Source: CAYRAV01 sp964422365
Lineage (GTDB): Bacteria; Bacillota; Clostridia; Lachnospirales; Lachnospiraceae
Direction: 5' to 3'
NCBI GenBank assembly: GCA_964422365.1
Contig: CAYRAV010000007.1
Location: forward strand, 1 to 64,000
Length of the DNA: 64,000 nt
Below are positions 33,525 to 43,229 of the stretch, one piece after another. Position numbers and translations under genes: made by a program. Within the stretch, counting starts at the first letter, position 1. Every line of letters begins with the position of its first letter. The notes under the pieces were generated by a model. The model saw only the letters and a list, made by a program, of their open reading frames with translations. It was not told where the DNA came from and ran no database searches.

Positions 33525-33530
33525 CTCAAC

Positions 33531-33567
33531 TGGTCTGAAATCATACAAGTTTCAGACCAATTTTTAT
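33531..33567 (+). terminator. Intrinsic terminator of the HxlR gene
   Basis: TGGTCTGAAA pairs with TTTCAGACCA, followed by ATTTTTATT. Confidence 0.85.
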
Positions 33568-33662
33568 TACTCTACTTTCATGCTTTCAATTTTTATCCTT
33601 GCATCACACATTTTTTCAAGATTTTCTCTTTGCGCTTGGGATAATTCCCCATAAGTGCGAAC
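33567..33662 (-). pseudogene. C-terminal gene fragment
   Basis: Minus-strand frame reading GELSQAQRENLEKMCDARIK then IESMKVE and TAA at 33567-33569. No start. Helical tail of a lost protein next to a transposase stump. Confidence 0.45.
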
Positions 33663-33741
33663 TTAATCCTAAAATACCCAAAATACAAGCATTTTAGGAA
33701 AATTTCATTCTAAAAAAATTTTTGGAAAATCAAAAAAATTC

Positions 33742-34053
33742 ATGACAAATTCTCTTTTTGATGCAAAAAAATGGAATAAAAAAATTTTACTTCATCTTCC
33801 TAAAAACCTTGATGAACTTGCAAAAAAAACGAAATCAATGCAGAGAAAACGCAGTATTTGTTCTGCTGCGAATCTGTTAAAAATACTATCTCTTTATGCC
33901 TGTAAGGAAAAAGAGATAGAGGTTTATTCTACCTATGAAAAATGTAACATTACTTTTTTGCAAGTAAAGGAGATTCTTTGTCTTTCATGGAGTCAGTTTG
34001 TAAATCTTTCAGAGGAAAGATATCTTCGGTATTTGTCAAAGAAAAAGTCTTAA
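33742..34053 (+). pseudogene. N-terminal fragment of a transposase (IS4-like)
   Basis: 103 residues. The start (LHLPKNLDELAKKTKSMQRK, ICSAANLLKILSLYACKE) resembles the N-terminal region of IS4-type transposases. The sequence then loses the family pattern and stops; no DDE residues are present. Marks the edge of the accessory segment next to the BceAB genes. Confidence 0.55.
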
Positions 34054-34095
34054 AAACATACAAAAATCCCCCCAACCTTACAAAACTGTAAGTTT

Positions 34096-34144
34096 AAAAG
34101 AGGAATTGTAAGCCAAATCGATGGCAGAATAGTTCCTCTTTTTG
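34096..34144 (+). terminator. Intrinsic terminator
   Basis: AAAAGAGGAA (34096-34105) pairs with TTCCTCTTTT (34133-34142), T-run following. The rest of the gap to 34393 has no gene. Confidence 0.65.
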
Positions 34145-34393
34145 TTATACTATAAATTGTAAAGGACATAACAATATAAGTTCCATGAAAAACAGATTTA
34201 GTCACATAAGGATCTATAGGAAAATAACTGGCACATCTTGGTTTGTCTATGTCTCCGATTGCACAATTCAAAAAGTTTCACCGTAATCCGCTGCACTTAC
34301 GTTTTTGACCTGTGCCCTCGAAAAAATATACTATGCAATCTGCATCAGTTATTTTTCTACAGCTCCCAAAACAGGAATTAGGAGGCTTTCATT

Positions 34394-35158
34394 ATGATTT
34401 TAGAAGTAAAAAATTTAAAGAAAACATATACAACACGTTTAGGTGGGAATAGTATACAAGTGTTGTCTAATGTGAATTTTTCAGTAGAAAAGGGAGAATA
34501 TGTTGCAATTATGGGGGAATCAGGTGCAGGAAAGACAACGTTGTTAAATATTCTGGCTGCACTTGATAAACCGACTAGTGGTGAAGTGAGATTAAGCAGT
34601 GAGAGCATTGTGACAATGAAAGAAAAGCAGCTGGCGGCATTTAGGAGGAATAACTTAGGTTTTGTATTTCAGGATTTTAATCTGTTAGATACCTTTTCTC
34701 TGAAAGACAATATTTTTCTGCCGCTTGTGTTATCGGGAAGTTCACATGAAGAAATGCAAAAGAAGCTGATACCGATTGTAAAAAAATTGGGAATACAGTC
34801 TATTTTGGAAAAATATCCATATGAAGTATCAGGCGGACAAAAACAAAGAGTGGCAGTAGCAAGAGCATTGATTACGAATCCACAGCTTATCTTAGCAGAT
34901 GAACCAACAGGTGCATTGGATTCTCACTCAGCAGATGAACTGTTGGATTTGTTTCGTGAATTAAATGCAGAAGGACAGACTATTTTAATGGTAACCCATA
35001 GCACAAAAGCGGCAAGCCATGCGAAGCGGGTATTGTTTATGAAGGATGGAGAGGTCTTTCATCAGATTTATAAAGGAAATCATAGTAATGAAGATATGTT
35101 TGAGAACATATCAGATACATTAACGATGATGGCGAAAGGTGGTAAAGTTCATGAATAA
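34394..35158 (+). CDS. BceA-like ABC transporter ATPase
   Basis: 254 residues; AGGAGG 8 nt before ATG. Walker A GESGAGKTT, Q-loop VFQDFNLLD, signature VSGGQKQRVAVARAL, Walker B LILADEPTGALD, H-loop VTHS. Overlaps the permease gene by 8 bp. Bce-type transporters remove or sense cell-wall-active peptides and signal to a BceS-type kinase; the candidate kinase lies at 25106. Confidence 0.9.
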   Translation: MILEVKNLKKTYTTRLGGNSIQVLSNVNFSVEKGEYVAIMGESGAGKTTLLNILAALDKPTSGEVRLSSESIVTMKEKQLAAFRRNNLGFVFQDFNLLDTFSLKDNIFLPLVLSGSSHEEMQKKLIPIVKKLGIQSILEKYPYEVSGGQKQRVAVARALITNPQLILADEPTGALDSHSADELLDLFRELNAEGQTILMVTHSTKAASHAKRVLFMKDGEVFHQIYKGNHSNEDMFENISDTLTMMAKGGKVHE

Positions 35159-37190
35159 GTTGTTTTATCCAAAATTTGCATTAAGCAATATGCAGAAAAA
35201 CGGGAAATTCTATTTGCCATATCTGCTTACCTGTATTTTGACAATTGCTATGTATTATATTATGTGCAGCATGGCGGGAAATGAAGGGTTAAAGAGTATG
35301 CCTGGTCAGGACTCTTTAATTGAAATATTATCTTTTGGAACTGTTGTTGTTGCAGTATTTGCAGCTATCTTTCTTTTTTATACAAACAGTTTTTTAATCA
35401 AACGGCGGAAAAAAGAGCTGGGGTTGTATCATATATTGGGAATGGAGAAATGCCATATTACCAAGGTGTTGTTTTTGGAAACCATTTATCTTGCTGTTGT
35501 GAGTTTAGTGCTTGGTTTGTCAGCAGGTATGTTATTAGACAAGTTGATTACCATGCTGTTGTATAAATTACTTAATTTTTCTATACCAATGGGATTTTAT
35601 ATATCTGTGACAGGAATTGTGAAATCTTTGGTGTTATTTTCAATTATTTTCTTCTTGATTTTGATTTCTAATCTCATACAGCTTGGGAGGACGAAAACAA
35701 TTGATTTGCTGCATGGAGATAATATTGGAGAAAAAGAACCAAAAGCAAAGTGGTTTTTAGTGCTGATAGGAGTAGTTAGTATTGGAATTGCATACTATAT
35801 TGCTATTACAACCGAATCACCAATAGATGCCCTTCTTTTATTTTTTCTTGCAGTCATCCTTGTCATAGTGGGTACATATTGTCTGTTTACAGCGGGCAGT
35901 ATTGCACTGTTAAAGATGCTAAAGCGAAATAAAAAATATTATTATCAGACAAAACATTTTGTATCTGTGTCAGGTATGATGTACCGTATGAAACAAAATG
36001 CAGTAGGTCTTGCTAATATATGTATCTTATCTACTATGGTGCTGGTTATGGTTTCCACTACAGTAAGTTTATATGCTGGTTTGCAGGAAATACTAGATGT
36101 TCGGTATCCATATGATATTACTGTGCATATCAACAGTAATTCTGTTGATTTTAACAGAGAAGAAATTGTAGATGAGGTAAAAACAATAATAGAAGAGAAA
36201 GACAGGACGATAGAGAATTTTATCGATAGCTTTGTACTGTCTGTTGCCATGAGAAAGGAAGATTCTGCTTTTAAAGCAGGATGGGACTGGGGAAAAGCGA
36301 CAAGTACAACCAATCTGGCAATGTTTAATATTATGACAAAAGAGCAGTATGCGGCATTAACCGGAATACAGGAAATGGAATTAAAAGAAAATGAAGTATG
36401 TATTTATACTAATGTAAAGGGAAATTTGGATGAAATCACTTTGATGGATACAAAGTATAAAGTAAAGGAAAATTTAGAAAGTTTTCCTGGTCAAGAGGAT
36501 AATGCAGCATATAACATGGTAGATGTTTATTGTATGGTAGTAAAAGATAATGCAGTGCTGCAGGGAATTTATAACCAACAGAAAGAAGCATATGGGGAAA
36601 ATGCAAGTGAATACGAGTATGAAATCTCAATGAATATTGATGGAGCAAGAGAAGAAAAAATTGCATGTGCAGCTGCAGTAAAAAATAGTTTTAAGAAAAG
36701 AACAAAGGATATTATTTTAGACAAAGATGGAAAGGAAGAAAAAGGATATTATTATTTTAATTATATAGACTCAAAACAAGGGTCTGAAGACTCACATTAT
36801 AGTACGAATGGAGGATTTTTATTTCTTGGCATTTTTTTAGGGATATTATTTTTAATGGCAACTACGTTAATTATTTATTATAAACAGATTTCTGAAGGGT
36901 ATGATGATAAGGGAAAATTTGAAATTATGGAAAAAGTGGGAATGACAAAAGAGGAAGTCAGGGAAAGTATTCGTTCACAAGTATTAAAAATATTTTTTCT
37001 GCCAATTGTGGCAGCAGGTATTCATGTAGCAGCTGCATTTCCAATGACTACAAAGTTGCTGGCGCTCTTTGGTTTAATGAATAAAACATTGTTTGTATGG
37101 TGCACCATTGGAACGCTGATAGTGTTTATTGCTATTTATGGAATTGTGTATATATTGACAGCAAGAGTGTATTATAAAATTGTGAGTTAA
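35151..37190 (+). CDS. BceB-like ABC transporter permease (FtsX-type)
   Basis: 679 residues from ATG 35151 (AAAGGTGG upstream). Layout of about ten TM helices: one near the N-terminus, FtsX-like blocks near 50-165 and 200-320, a large extracellular domain (about 310-530), then three C-terminal TMs. Strings RRKKELGLYHILGMEK and EIMEKVGMTKEEVRESIR are the FtsX coupling-helix regions. This large external domain is the peptide-sensing part in the Bce family. Confidence 0.9.
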   Translation: MNKLFYPKFALSNMQKNGKFYLPYLLTCILTIAMYYIMCSMAGNEGLKSMPGQDSLIEILSFGTVVVAVFAAIFLFYTNSFLIKRRKKELGLYHILGMEKCHITKVLFLETIYLAVVSLVLGLSAGMLLDKLITMLLYKLLNFSIPMGFYISVTGIVKSLVLFSIIFFLILISNLIQLGRTKTIDLLHGDNIGEKEPKAKWFLVLIGVVSIGIAYYIAITTESPIDALLLFFLAVILVIVGTYCLFTAGSIALLKMLKRNKKYYYQTKHFVSVSGMMYRMKQNAVGLANICILSTMVLVMVSTTVSLYAGLQEILDVRYPYDITVHINSNSVDFNREEIVDEVKTIIEEKDRTIENFIDSFVLSVAMRKEDSAFKAGWDWGKATSTTNLAMFNIMTKEQYAALTGIQEMELKENEVCIYTNVKGNLDEITLMDTKYKVKENLESFPGQEDNAAYNMVDVYCMVVKDNAVLQGIYNQQKEAYGENASEYEYEISMNIDGAREEKIACAAAVKNSFKKRTKDIILDKDGKEEKGYYYFNYIDSKQGSEDSHYSTNGGFLFLGIFLGILFLMATTLIIYYKQISEGYDDKGKFEIMEKVGMTKEEVRESIRSQVLKIFFLPIVAAGIHVAAAFPMTTKLLALFGLMNKTLFVWCTIGTLIVFIAIYGIVYILTARVYYKIVS

Positions 37191-37251
37191 ATTACTTCAA
37201 TTTTCCTATCTTTCATTTGTTTTAGTTCTTTTAACTTTCTGTTTTGTAAAA

Positions 37252-37297
37252 TGCCTGCCCATAACCAATCAAAGGTTATTAGGGCAGGTATTTTTCT
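37252..37297 (+). terminator. Intrinsic terminator of bceAB-like operon
   Basis: TGCCTGCCCATAACC pairs with GGTTATTAGGGCAGGTA, T5 follows. Confidence 0.85.
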
Positions 37298-37382
37298 GTC
37301 TTCCTATTTCGTATGGTGCGGAAACAGAAAGACTTGAAATATGTACTTTTCATCAGTAATCCATGGTATAAATCTTAATACT

Positions 37383-37542
37383 TGAGCCATTCTCATCCAA
37401 GCTGGCGGGCTTTGTCTGATAAAGATGTATATTTGCCCCAAATTCATTCCATGCAGCCCGCTGCACCTCATGAATTTGGAATAGATTCCCCCGCAAATTG
37501 TGATGCACATCTTGTAATAAGCAATTTTCAAACACCCTCTAG
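37383..37542 (-). mobile_element. MITE-A copy lacking its B terminus
   Basis: Internal module (CAAGCTGGCGGGCTTTGTCT), full central palindrome (CATTCCATGCAGCC, then CATGAATTTGG) and A end finishing ACACCCTCTAG. Left terminus not found. Confidence 0.78.
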
Positions 37543-37553
37543 TGCAATCATTT

Positions 37554-37576
37554 CTGCATGGATGAACTGTTACTAT
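37554..37576. repeat. Family-2 repeat end (fragment)
   Basis: GCATGGATGAACTGTTAC matches the family-2 right terminus, directly after a MITE-A copy. Confidence 0.45.
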
Positions 37577-37735
37577 AATCCAATGAAAACCAACAAAACC
37601 CAATAAAAACCAACAAAATTTATCACAAAAACCAATTGAAATTATTAAAAAAATAATATATAATGTAATCGATTCACTGTTTTTTTTGTAAAGTGATGTA
37701 AAAAAGTAATAAAAATTTGAGAAAGGAGATTAGAG

Positions 37736-38041
37736 ATGAATAAACAAAATGAATTTGGCGAATATCAGGATCCTCTTGCAGCACAAAACGGAAAGCAGGC
37801 AAAGAAAAAAGTGAGCGGCTCTACAATTGGTGCAACGGTTATTGCTGCAATTGTTTTCTTTATGTTTGGAGCCGTTGGCGGAGCAATCTGTTATGGAGGA
37901 TATTGGGCTGTTCTTGCTATTGCTAAATCTAGAATGCCTCTTATGGTTAGAATAGTACTTGGTAGTATTGTAGGATTAATTTTTCTAGCATTATTAATTG
38001 CATTTATTTTATTTGCTATTAGTATTCAATCTAATCGGTAA
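37736..38041 (+). CDS. Small two-TM membrane protein
   Basis: 101 residues; AAAGGAG 10 nt upstream. Polar N-terminus (NEFGEYQDPLAAQNGKQAKK), Gly-rich TM1 (about 32-55) and TM2 (about 73-96). Fifteen bp before the next gene, so an operon with it. No family recognised. Confidence 0.68.
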   Translation: MNKQNEFGEYQDPLAAQNGKQAKKKVSGSTIGATVIAAIVFFMFGAVGGAICYGGYWAVLAIAKSRMPLMVRIVLGSIVGLIFLALLIAFILFAISIQSNR

Positions 38042-38056
38042 TTAGGAGAGAGTAAC

Positions 38057-38749
38057 ATGCCAAGTTTAAGAAAGTTATCTTTTGGATTCCTGAGGACAAT
38101 AGCTGGAATTTTTATACTATCCCTTCTTTTGTTGTTTTGGATTATATATAGCAGGGTGTATGGAAAAGATATATACATATTTTTGATCACATTTATGATA
38201 TATATTATTTTTATGGGAATTGTATTTTTCATTACGGTAATATATTGCATTTTTGCATTATATTCGATATTCAGGGCAAAAGAACAGTTAAGAAATATCA
38301 GAAATTTTGATGAGGATAGATTTGAAAGAGAAGCAAAAAGAGTGCCAAAAATGAAAAATATTATCCTGTGCAGTGATGCCATATGTTTTTATGGAAGTGG
38401 AAATATTCTAAAGGTAATTCCAATTCAGGATATTGTGTGGGCATATCAGGAAGAAAAAAAGAATATGGTTTCTTTAAAAATATATTTGCGTGACAAAACA
38501 GAGTTTATTGTTCCTGTAATGATAAAGAAAAAGATAGGAACAAAAGATATGGCATGCAGATATATTCTTCGGCTGATTGCACGAAAATCACCTAGTGTTT
38601 TAATTGGATATGAAGAAGAGTATGAAACATTGGCCAAGAGAGATTTTGATGGGCTGGTTGCAAGAATGTCAGGAAAAGAAATGATTGACAGCAGGGTATT
38701 GGAGCAGGAATATAGAAAGAACAATTATTATATAAAGGATTTCTGCTAA
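38057..38749 (+). CDS. Two-TM membrane protein with cytoplasmic PH-like region
   Basis: 230 residues; TAGGAGAG ribosome site. TM helices about 10-30 and 38-65, then a cytoplasmic domain with strand-rich pattern (NIILCSDAICFYGSGNILKV, IPIQDIVWAYQEEKKNMVSL) similar in feel to bacterial PH-like domains. Ends in a short tail to Cys230. Function unknown; co-transcribed with the upstream small membrane protein. Confidence 0.68.
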   Translation: MPSLRKLSFGFLRTIAGIFILSLLLLFWIIYSRVYGKDIYIFLITFMIYIIFMGIVFFITVIYCIFALYSIFRAKEQLRNIRNFDEDRFEREAKRVPKMKNIILCSDAICFYGSGNILKVIPIQDIVWAYQEEKKNMVSLKIYLRDKTEFIVPVMIKKKIGTKDMACRYILRLIARKSPSVLIGYEEEYETLAKRDFDGLVARMSGKEMIDSRVLEQEYRKNNYYIKDFC

Positions 38750-38792
38750 AAGAAATGACATTTCCTTTGAGCGAAGGATGCTATTTCTTTTT
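38749..38792 (+). terminator. Intrinsic terminator
   Basis: AAAGAAAT (38749-38756) pairs with ATTTCTTT (38783-38790), with extra pairs inside (CCTT/AAGG). Confidence 0.7.
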
Positions 38793-38813
38793 CAATTTTC
38801 AAACACGCTCTAG
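38793..38813. repeat. MITE-A solo end
   Basis: CAATTTTCAAACACGCTCTAG directly after the terminator. Confidence 0.6.
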
Positions 38814-38921
38814 GCATCTGAAGCATAATTATTTTGATATGTTATATCTAACAGAACATCATAGTTACCTATCAGTATAATAGCTGAATTATTGTGATTA
38901 TCAAAAAGGGGACGAGGAGAA

Positions 38922-39578
38922 ATGAGAAAAAAATTACAAAACATAGCAATTGCAGGAATGATTTTATGTACTTTATCTATGACAGGATGCCAGACTAAAA
39001 GTGCAGCGCCAACTCCAACCAGTGCCGTAACAGAGGAGGAAATACAGTCTGCCACAGAGCAGTTAGGAGAAGATATTACATCAGGAAAGTTTTGGCTTAA
39101 TGGTACAGTGATGGAAGCACCAATAACAGTGCAGGATTTACAGAATATGGGATTTGAGATTGATGAAAATGTACAGGAACAGGTTAAGACGCTTGGTGCA
39201 GGGAAAGAGATTATTACAAATATTCGAATGAGCAGGGCAACAGAGGAGGAGACAAAAACCGAAGATATTGATATTCGTATTGCGAATCCCACAAATGAGA
39301 AGATAGAAGTAAAAGATGCCCAAGTAGTAGACTTAGACGTGTATGATGATGAAACTCCCCGATTTGTATTGCCAAAAGGAATTACATGGGATAGTACGAT
39401 GGAGGAAGTAGAGGCTGCTTATGAAGAAACTGAAAAAACAGAGTCGGAACAGACAGTTGATTATACTTATATTGTAGAGAATAAAAAGACCAGAGAAACC
39501 TATACTATTCGGTTTATGAAGGGAAAAGGGGATGAATTTGAAATGTCAAGATATGGTTATTGGATTAAGAATAAATAA
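38922..39578 (+). CDS. Uncharacterised lipoprotein
   Basis: 218 residues; GAGGAG ribosome site. Lipobox SMTGC (Cys23), Ala/Pro/Thr linker, then a domain starting GKFWLNGTVMEAPITVQDLQ. The C-terminal part (FVLPKGITWDSTMEEVEAAY and TYTIRFMKGKGDEF) looks like lipoproteins widespread in Lachnospiraceae. Function unknown. Stop lies 13 nt before a MITE-A copy. Confidence 0.7.
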   Translation: MRKKLQNIAIAGMILCTLSMTGCQTKSAAPTPTSAVTEEEIQSATEQLGEDITSGKFWLNGTVMEAPITVQDLQNMGFEIDENVQEQVKTLGAGKEIITNIRMSRATEEETKTEDIDIRIANPTNEKIEVKDAQVVDLDVYDDETPRFVLPKGITWDSTMEEVEAAYEETEKTESEQTVDYTYIVENKKTRETYTIRFMKGKGDEFEMSRYGYWIKNK

Positions 39579-39591
39579 TGGAAGTATTCTC

Positions 39592-39765
39592 CAGAGAGTG
39601 TTTGAAAATTCATTGCCCCAATCTGCACGCCCCGCTTTGCGTGTATATTTGCCCAAAATTCATGAGGTGTAATAGGTTGCATTGAATAAATTTGGAATAA
39701 ATATCCATACATTATTGAACAAGGTCTGCCAGCACGGATGGGGATGAATTGTGGTATGCCTGGAT
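39592..39765 (-). mobile_element. MITE-A copy lacking its A terminus
   Basis: B end (AGAGAGTGTTTGAAAATTCA, CCCCAATCTGCACGCCCCGC), central palindrome, module (GCCAGCACGGATGGGGATGA). No right terminus before the next gene. Confidence 0.75.
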
Positions 39766-39831
39766 GTTTTTTATATGTGCAGTGGCAATAGGGATTTGTG
39801 AAGTACTATTGATAAAAAACAGGAGGAAGAT

Positions 39832-40734
39832 ATGAAAATCGACAGACTCATAGGTATTTTGTCAATTCTGTTACAGCAGGAAAAAGTAACTGCACCATTT
39901 CTTGCTGAGAAATTTGAAGTATCCAGACGAACCATTAATCGGGATATTGAGCATTTATGTAAGGCAGGGATTCCTCTTGTGACCACGCAGGGGCAAAATG
40001 GCGGCATTTCTATTATGGAGGGATATTGCATTGACCGTATGCTGTTTACCTCTTCGGAAATGCAGTCTATTTTAATTGGGCTAAAGGGTCTTGATAGTGT
40101 AGCAGGAACCAATCGGTATCGGCAGTTGATGGAAAAATTATCAGCAGGACAGTCTTCTATATTGGCATCTAACCGTCACATTATGATTGATCTGTCTTCC
40201 TGGTATAAGTCTACTCTGGCACCTAAAATAGAAATGATACAGGATGCAATTGAACAACATAAAAGGATTAGATTTACTTATTATGCACCAAGGGGAGAAA
40301 GTAAAAGAGAAATTGAGCCATATATCCTTATTTTTCAATGGGCTTCCTGGTATGTGTGGGGGTACTGCATAAAAAGGGAGGACTATCGTTTGTTCAAATT
40401 GAACAGAATGTTAGAAGTGGAACATACAAAGGAGTCTTATGAACCAAGACAAACGCCGTCCTTTGAATTGTCGGGAAAAAACATATTTCCTACTACTATT
40501 GAGATAAAGGCACTCTTTGAACCGGATATGAAATGGAGATTAATTGAGGAATATGGAGTAGACAGTTTTAAAGAGGAAGAGGATGGGAATCTGTTGTTTA
40601 CATTTGCTTTTGCGGACAAAGAGAATGTATTCAGCTGGCTATTAAGTTTTGGAGATAAGGTTGAATTAATAGAGCCAGGGTGTCTGCGGCAGGAATTTTC
40701 AGAGCTTGTTGGAAAGATACAGGAAAAATATTAA
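39832..40734 (+). CDS. WYL-domain transcriptional regulator (YafY/DeoR-like)
   Basis: 300 residues; GGAGGAAG before ATG. N-terminal HTH: MKIDRLIGILSILLQQEKVT, then FLAEKFEVSRRTINRDIEHL. WYL domain about 140-210 (FQWASWYVWGYCIKREDYRLF) and a C-terminal WCX-like region to the end. WYL proteins bind ligands or nucleic acid and often control nearby genes. A GyrI-like effector-binding protein (43637) is the nearest plausible partner, now separated by decayed genes. Confidence 0.9.
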   Translation: MKIDRLIGILSILLQQEKVTAPFLAEKFEVSRRTINRDIEHLCKAGIPLVTTQGQNGGISIMEGYCIDRMLFTSSEMQSILIGLKGLDSVAGTNRYRQLMEKLSAGQSSILASNRHIMIDLSSWYKSTLAPKIEMIQDAIEQHKRIRFTYYAPRGESKREIEPYILIFQWASWYVWGYCIKREDYRLFKLNRMLEVEHTKESYEPRQTPSFELSGKNIFPTTIEIKALFEPDMKWRLIEEYGVDSFKEEEDGNLLFTFAFADKENVFSWLLSFGDKVELIEPGCLRQEFSELVGKIQEKY

Positions 40735-40782
40735 AAAACAGAGTCGGGAAACATGTTTTATCATTTTTGACTCTGTTTTTTT
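40733..40782 (+). terminator. Intrinsic terminator of the WYL gene
   Basis: AAAAAACAGAGTC pairs with GACTCTGTTTTTTT. Confidence 0.85.
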
Positions 40783-40808
40783 GTTCTAATTTTTCTTTTG
40801 GATATATT

Positions 40809-40830
40809 CCAGAGTGTGTTTGAAAATTAA
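40809..40830. repeat. MITE-A solo left end
   Basis: CCAGAGTGTGTTTGAAAATTAA. The gap to 41033 shows nothing else. Confidence 0.5.
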
Positions 40831-41033
40831 GAGTTACACAAAAAATACCAAAAATCTCTGCAATAATGGAATGCTACAATAAGCAATAATGTATTACTTA
40901 TAAAGATAGTATTTTAGCATATCCATAATTATATATTTGTTGAAGCTGAGGGATAAATATGGAAAAGAGAGATATGACAGCAACTTGTATTTGAATACAG
41001 TTTTTGAAACGAAACAAAAAGAAGAGATAGAAA

Positions 41034-41530
41034 ATAAAAATTTTAGTATCAGGTCTCATTAAAATTAAAACAACATAAAGGATTAGGGAATTTCCAATTG
41101 ATTACGCATTTTATGGAATCAAGTCAGATGTTTCTGCTGTGGATTATAATGTTGCAAAAGCCCTTTTGGCATTAGAAAATAATATACAAATTATATCTTT
41201 TATTGGTGAGGACAAAGAAGAAAAACGAATCTTATCAAAGTTAAAGGAAGAGAAGATAGGCAGTCAATTTATTTACCATAAATTGAAAGAAACACCTGTT
41301 ACAAATGTATTGTATGATGAAGAGAGAAGAAGACAGATATATTGTGCTTCAAAGGATTTTTAGGAAAAGAAGATCGAATTTTCAAACATGCTCTAGAATG
41401 TTCATAGTTTATTTACTCATGCGTTTGTCCTGTATCCGGCAATAGAAACACTAATTAAGGCAGAGATATTTGCAGCTTTAAAAACTCGTTATAATAGTGT
41501 AGCAAATGGATTTATTAGTGGGATGTCGTG
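41034..41530 (+). pseudogene. PfkB-family carbohydrate kinase, disrupted
   Basis: The frame starts KILVSGLIKIKTT, meets a stop, then resumes DYAFYGIKSDVSAVDYNVAK, ALLALENNIQIISFIGEDKE and ends at 41363. A MITE-A end follows at 41376-41396. Beyond it YPAIETLIKAEIFAALKTRY then NSVANGFISGMS matches the C-terminus expected for the same protein. The middle, including the GAGD catalytic motif, is lost. Confidence 0.75.
41376..41396. repeat. MITE-A end within the kinase pseudogene
   Basis: GAATTTTCAAACATGCTCTAG, at the deletion junction. Confidence 0.65.
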
Positions 41531-42067
41531 AAGAGATACTATAAAAGGCATAAAATAATTGCTAATAAATTCTAAAAATCTAAAAAAATAGTTGAATTTG
41601 TACGCATAATATGTTATTATCAAAGATGATAGAATATTATATTAGTCAAATCATTATGTCATATTGATATAGAATTTCAATAGCTAAGCTGCAATTAACT
41701 ATAACTTTAGAAAATAAAGAGTTTGAGTTTCCCCCTTATCTCCAATCTGCTGTTTGTCAATCTACATAGATACCAAATATAAGAAAGGCTGATTGTGATT
41801 AGACTTTTTATGAAAAGTACTGATTTCATACAGGTTTCGGAGGTGTAAACTTTGAAATGAGGAAATTCAAAAAATAAAAGTATATGGAAATAATGGTAGG
41901 AATCTGCTATAATAAAAAATATAAATTGATTTTAGCAAGTTGTTTCAAATATTTATTGTATTTTTGCAGCATATTTCAAAGCAGAAAGGGTCGTCTCTGA
42001 AAAGCAGCAGTTATAATTTTGTATCAAGTAGTTCTCAGGCATAATTTTAAAAGAAAGAGAGGAGAAT
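41531..42067. other. Gene-free region
   Basis: About 540 bp of AT-rich sequence. A TATAAT at about 41910 may be the -10 for the Rpn gene. Nothing else recognised. Confidence 0.4.
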
Positions 42068-43024
42068 ATGGTACAAACAGTGAAAAAGCAAACGAAAGCA
42101 ATGAAGCCATTCGAGGAGTTAACCTATGCAGATAATTTTCTCTTTGGAGAGGTAATGCAGGATGAAAACACTAGTAAGAATGTATTAGAAATTATACTTG
42201 GAGTAAAAATCAAAAAGGTAGTAGTTGCAGAAAAGGAAAAACATATTGACAATGTGCCAGACAGAAAAAGTATTCGTCTTGACATCTATCTAGAAGATGA
42301 CGAAAGCACGGTTTATGATATTGAAATACAGATAGACAATAAGCATGATATTCCAAAAAGAAGCCGTTATTACCAAGGGTTAATGGATGTAAAATCATTA
42401 CCATCAGGAACAAAAAATTATAATCAGCTGAATAAATCTTTTGTAATATTTATCTGTCTTTTTGACCCATTTGGTTACAATAAGTGCTATTATACTTTTG
42501 AAGAGCGATGTATGGAGGAATTGACACTTCCGCTTGGAGATGAAACCAGAAAAATCTTTTTAAATACTTCGGGTAAAAATCGTAAGGAACTGCCAGAAGA
42601 ACTGCGGGAGTTTCTGGACTATGTAAGAAATCCTTCATTAGCAGAGATAAAAAGCAGAAAAGTCAAAGAATTAGATAATAGAGTAAAAAAAGTCAAAACA
42701 GATGCGGAAGCGAGGTTGAGATATATGACATTAATGAACTGGATTGAAGAAGAGCGGGATGATGCTAGGAGAGAAGGAAGAGAAGAAGGAAGAGAAGAAG
42801 GAAGAGAAGAGGGAATAAGAGAAGGAAAAAATAAGGGCCTGATTGAAAGTAAAGTTGAATTTATTCACAATAAATATATTAAAGGTTATGATACAAAAAA
42901 GACATCTGAAATTCTTGAACTATCCGAAAAGTTTGTAGGAACAATTTATCAGTTATTCAAGGATAATCCTAAGAACAATAATGCAGAAATTGCAGAGAAA
43001 TATATAGAAAAGATGGATAAATAG
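42068..43024 (+). CDS. Rpn-family PD-(D/E)XK nuclease/transposase-like protein
   Basis: 318 residues; GAGAGGAG ribosome site. Nuclease fold: RLDIYLEDDESTVYDIEIQI gives the Asp and the ExQ metal site, followed by RSRYYQGLMD. C-terminal helix contains four REEG/REEGI repeats (about 235-255) coded by a short DNA repeat at 42771-42812. Rpn proteins are DNA endonucleases proposed to act in recombination or anti-phage roles. Commonly multicopy and mobile-looking in Clostridia. Confidence 0.9.
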   Translation: MVQTVKKQTKAMKPFEELTYADNFLFGEVMQDENTSKNVLEIILGVKIKKVVVAEKEKHIDNVPDRKSIRLDIYLEDDESTVYDIEIQIDNKHDIPKRSRYYQGLMDVKSLPSGTKNYNQLNKSFVIFICLFDPFGYNKCYYTFEERCMEELTLPLGDETRKIFLNTSGKNRKELPEELREFLDYVRNPSLAEIKSRKVKELDNRVKKVKTDAEARLRYMTLMNWIEEERDDARREGREEGREEGREEGIREGKNKGLIESKVEFIHNKYIKGYDTKKTSEILELSEKFVGTIYQLFKDNPKNNNAEIAEKYIEKMDK

Positions 43025-43033
43025 AAAAAAGTA

Positions 43034-43220
43034 TTATTTTTTCTGGTTGGGTTCCACATCTATCATTACAATTTTGTTTTCATAATTAGCATTATTATAT
43101 ATTTCCAAGGCAGAATCCTCAAATAAATTTAGGCGATGAGACTCTGTAATTGCAACCATTATTTTACCTTTCATTCCCTTTGAAAATCCATTAAAGATAT
43201 CCCAATTATATTTATGTTAT
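43034..43220 (-). pseudogene. C-terminal gene fragment cut by MITE-A
   Basis: Minus-strand frame WDIFNGFSKGMKGKIMVAIT, ESHRLNLFEDSALEIYNNAN, ending MIDVEPNQKK and TAA at 43034-43036. It has no start and ends at the MITE-A copy. Family not recognised. Confidence 0.5.
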
Positions 43221-43229
43221 CATGAATTT

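Noticed and set aside
33742..34053. Functional insertion sequence
   Set aside because: Only an N-terminal transposase-like fragment is present, without the catalytic region or matching terminal repeats.
42771..42812. DNA microsatellite or CRISPR-like repeat
   Set aside because: It codes for REEG repeats within the Rpn-family nuclease frame.
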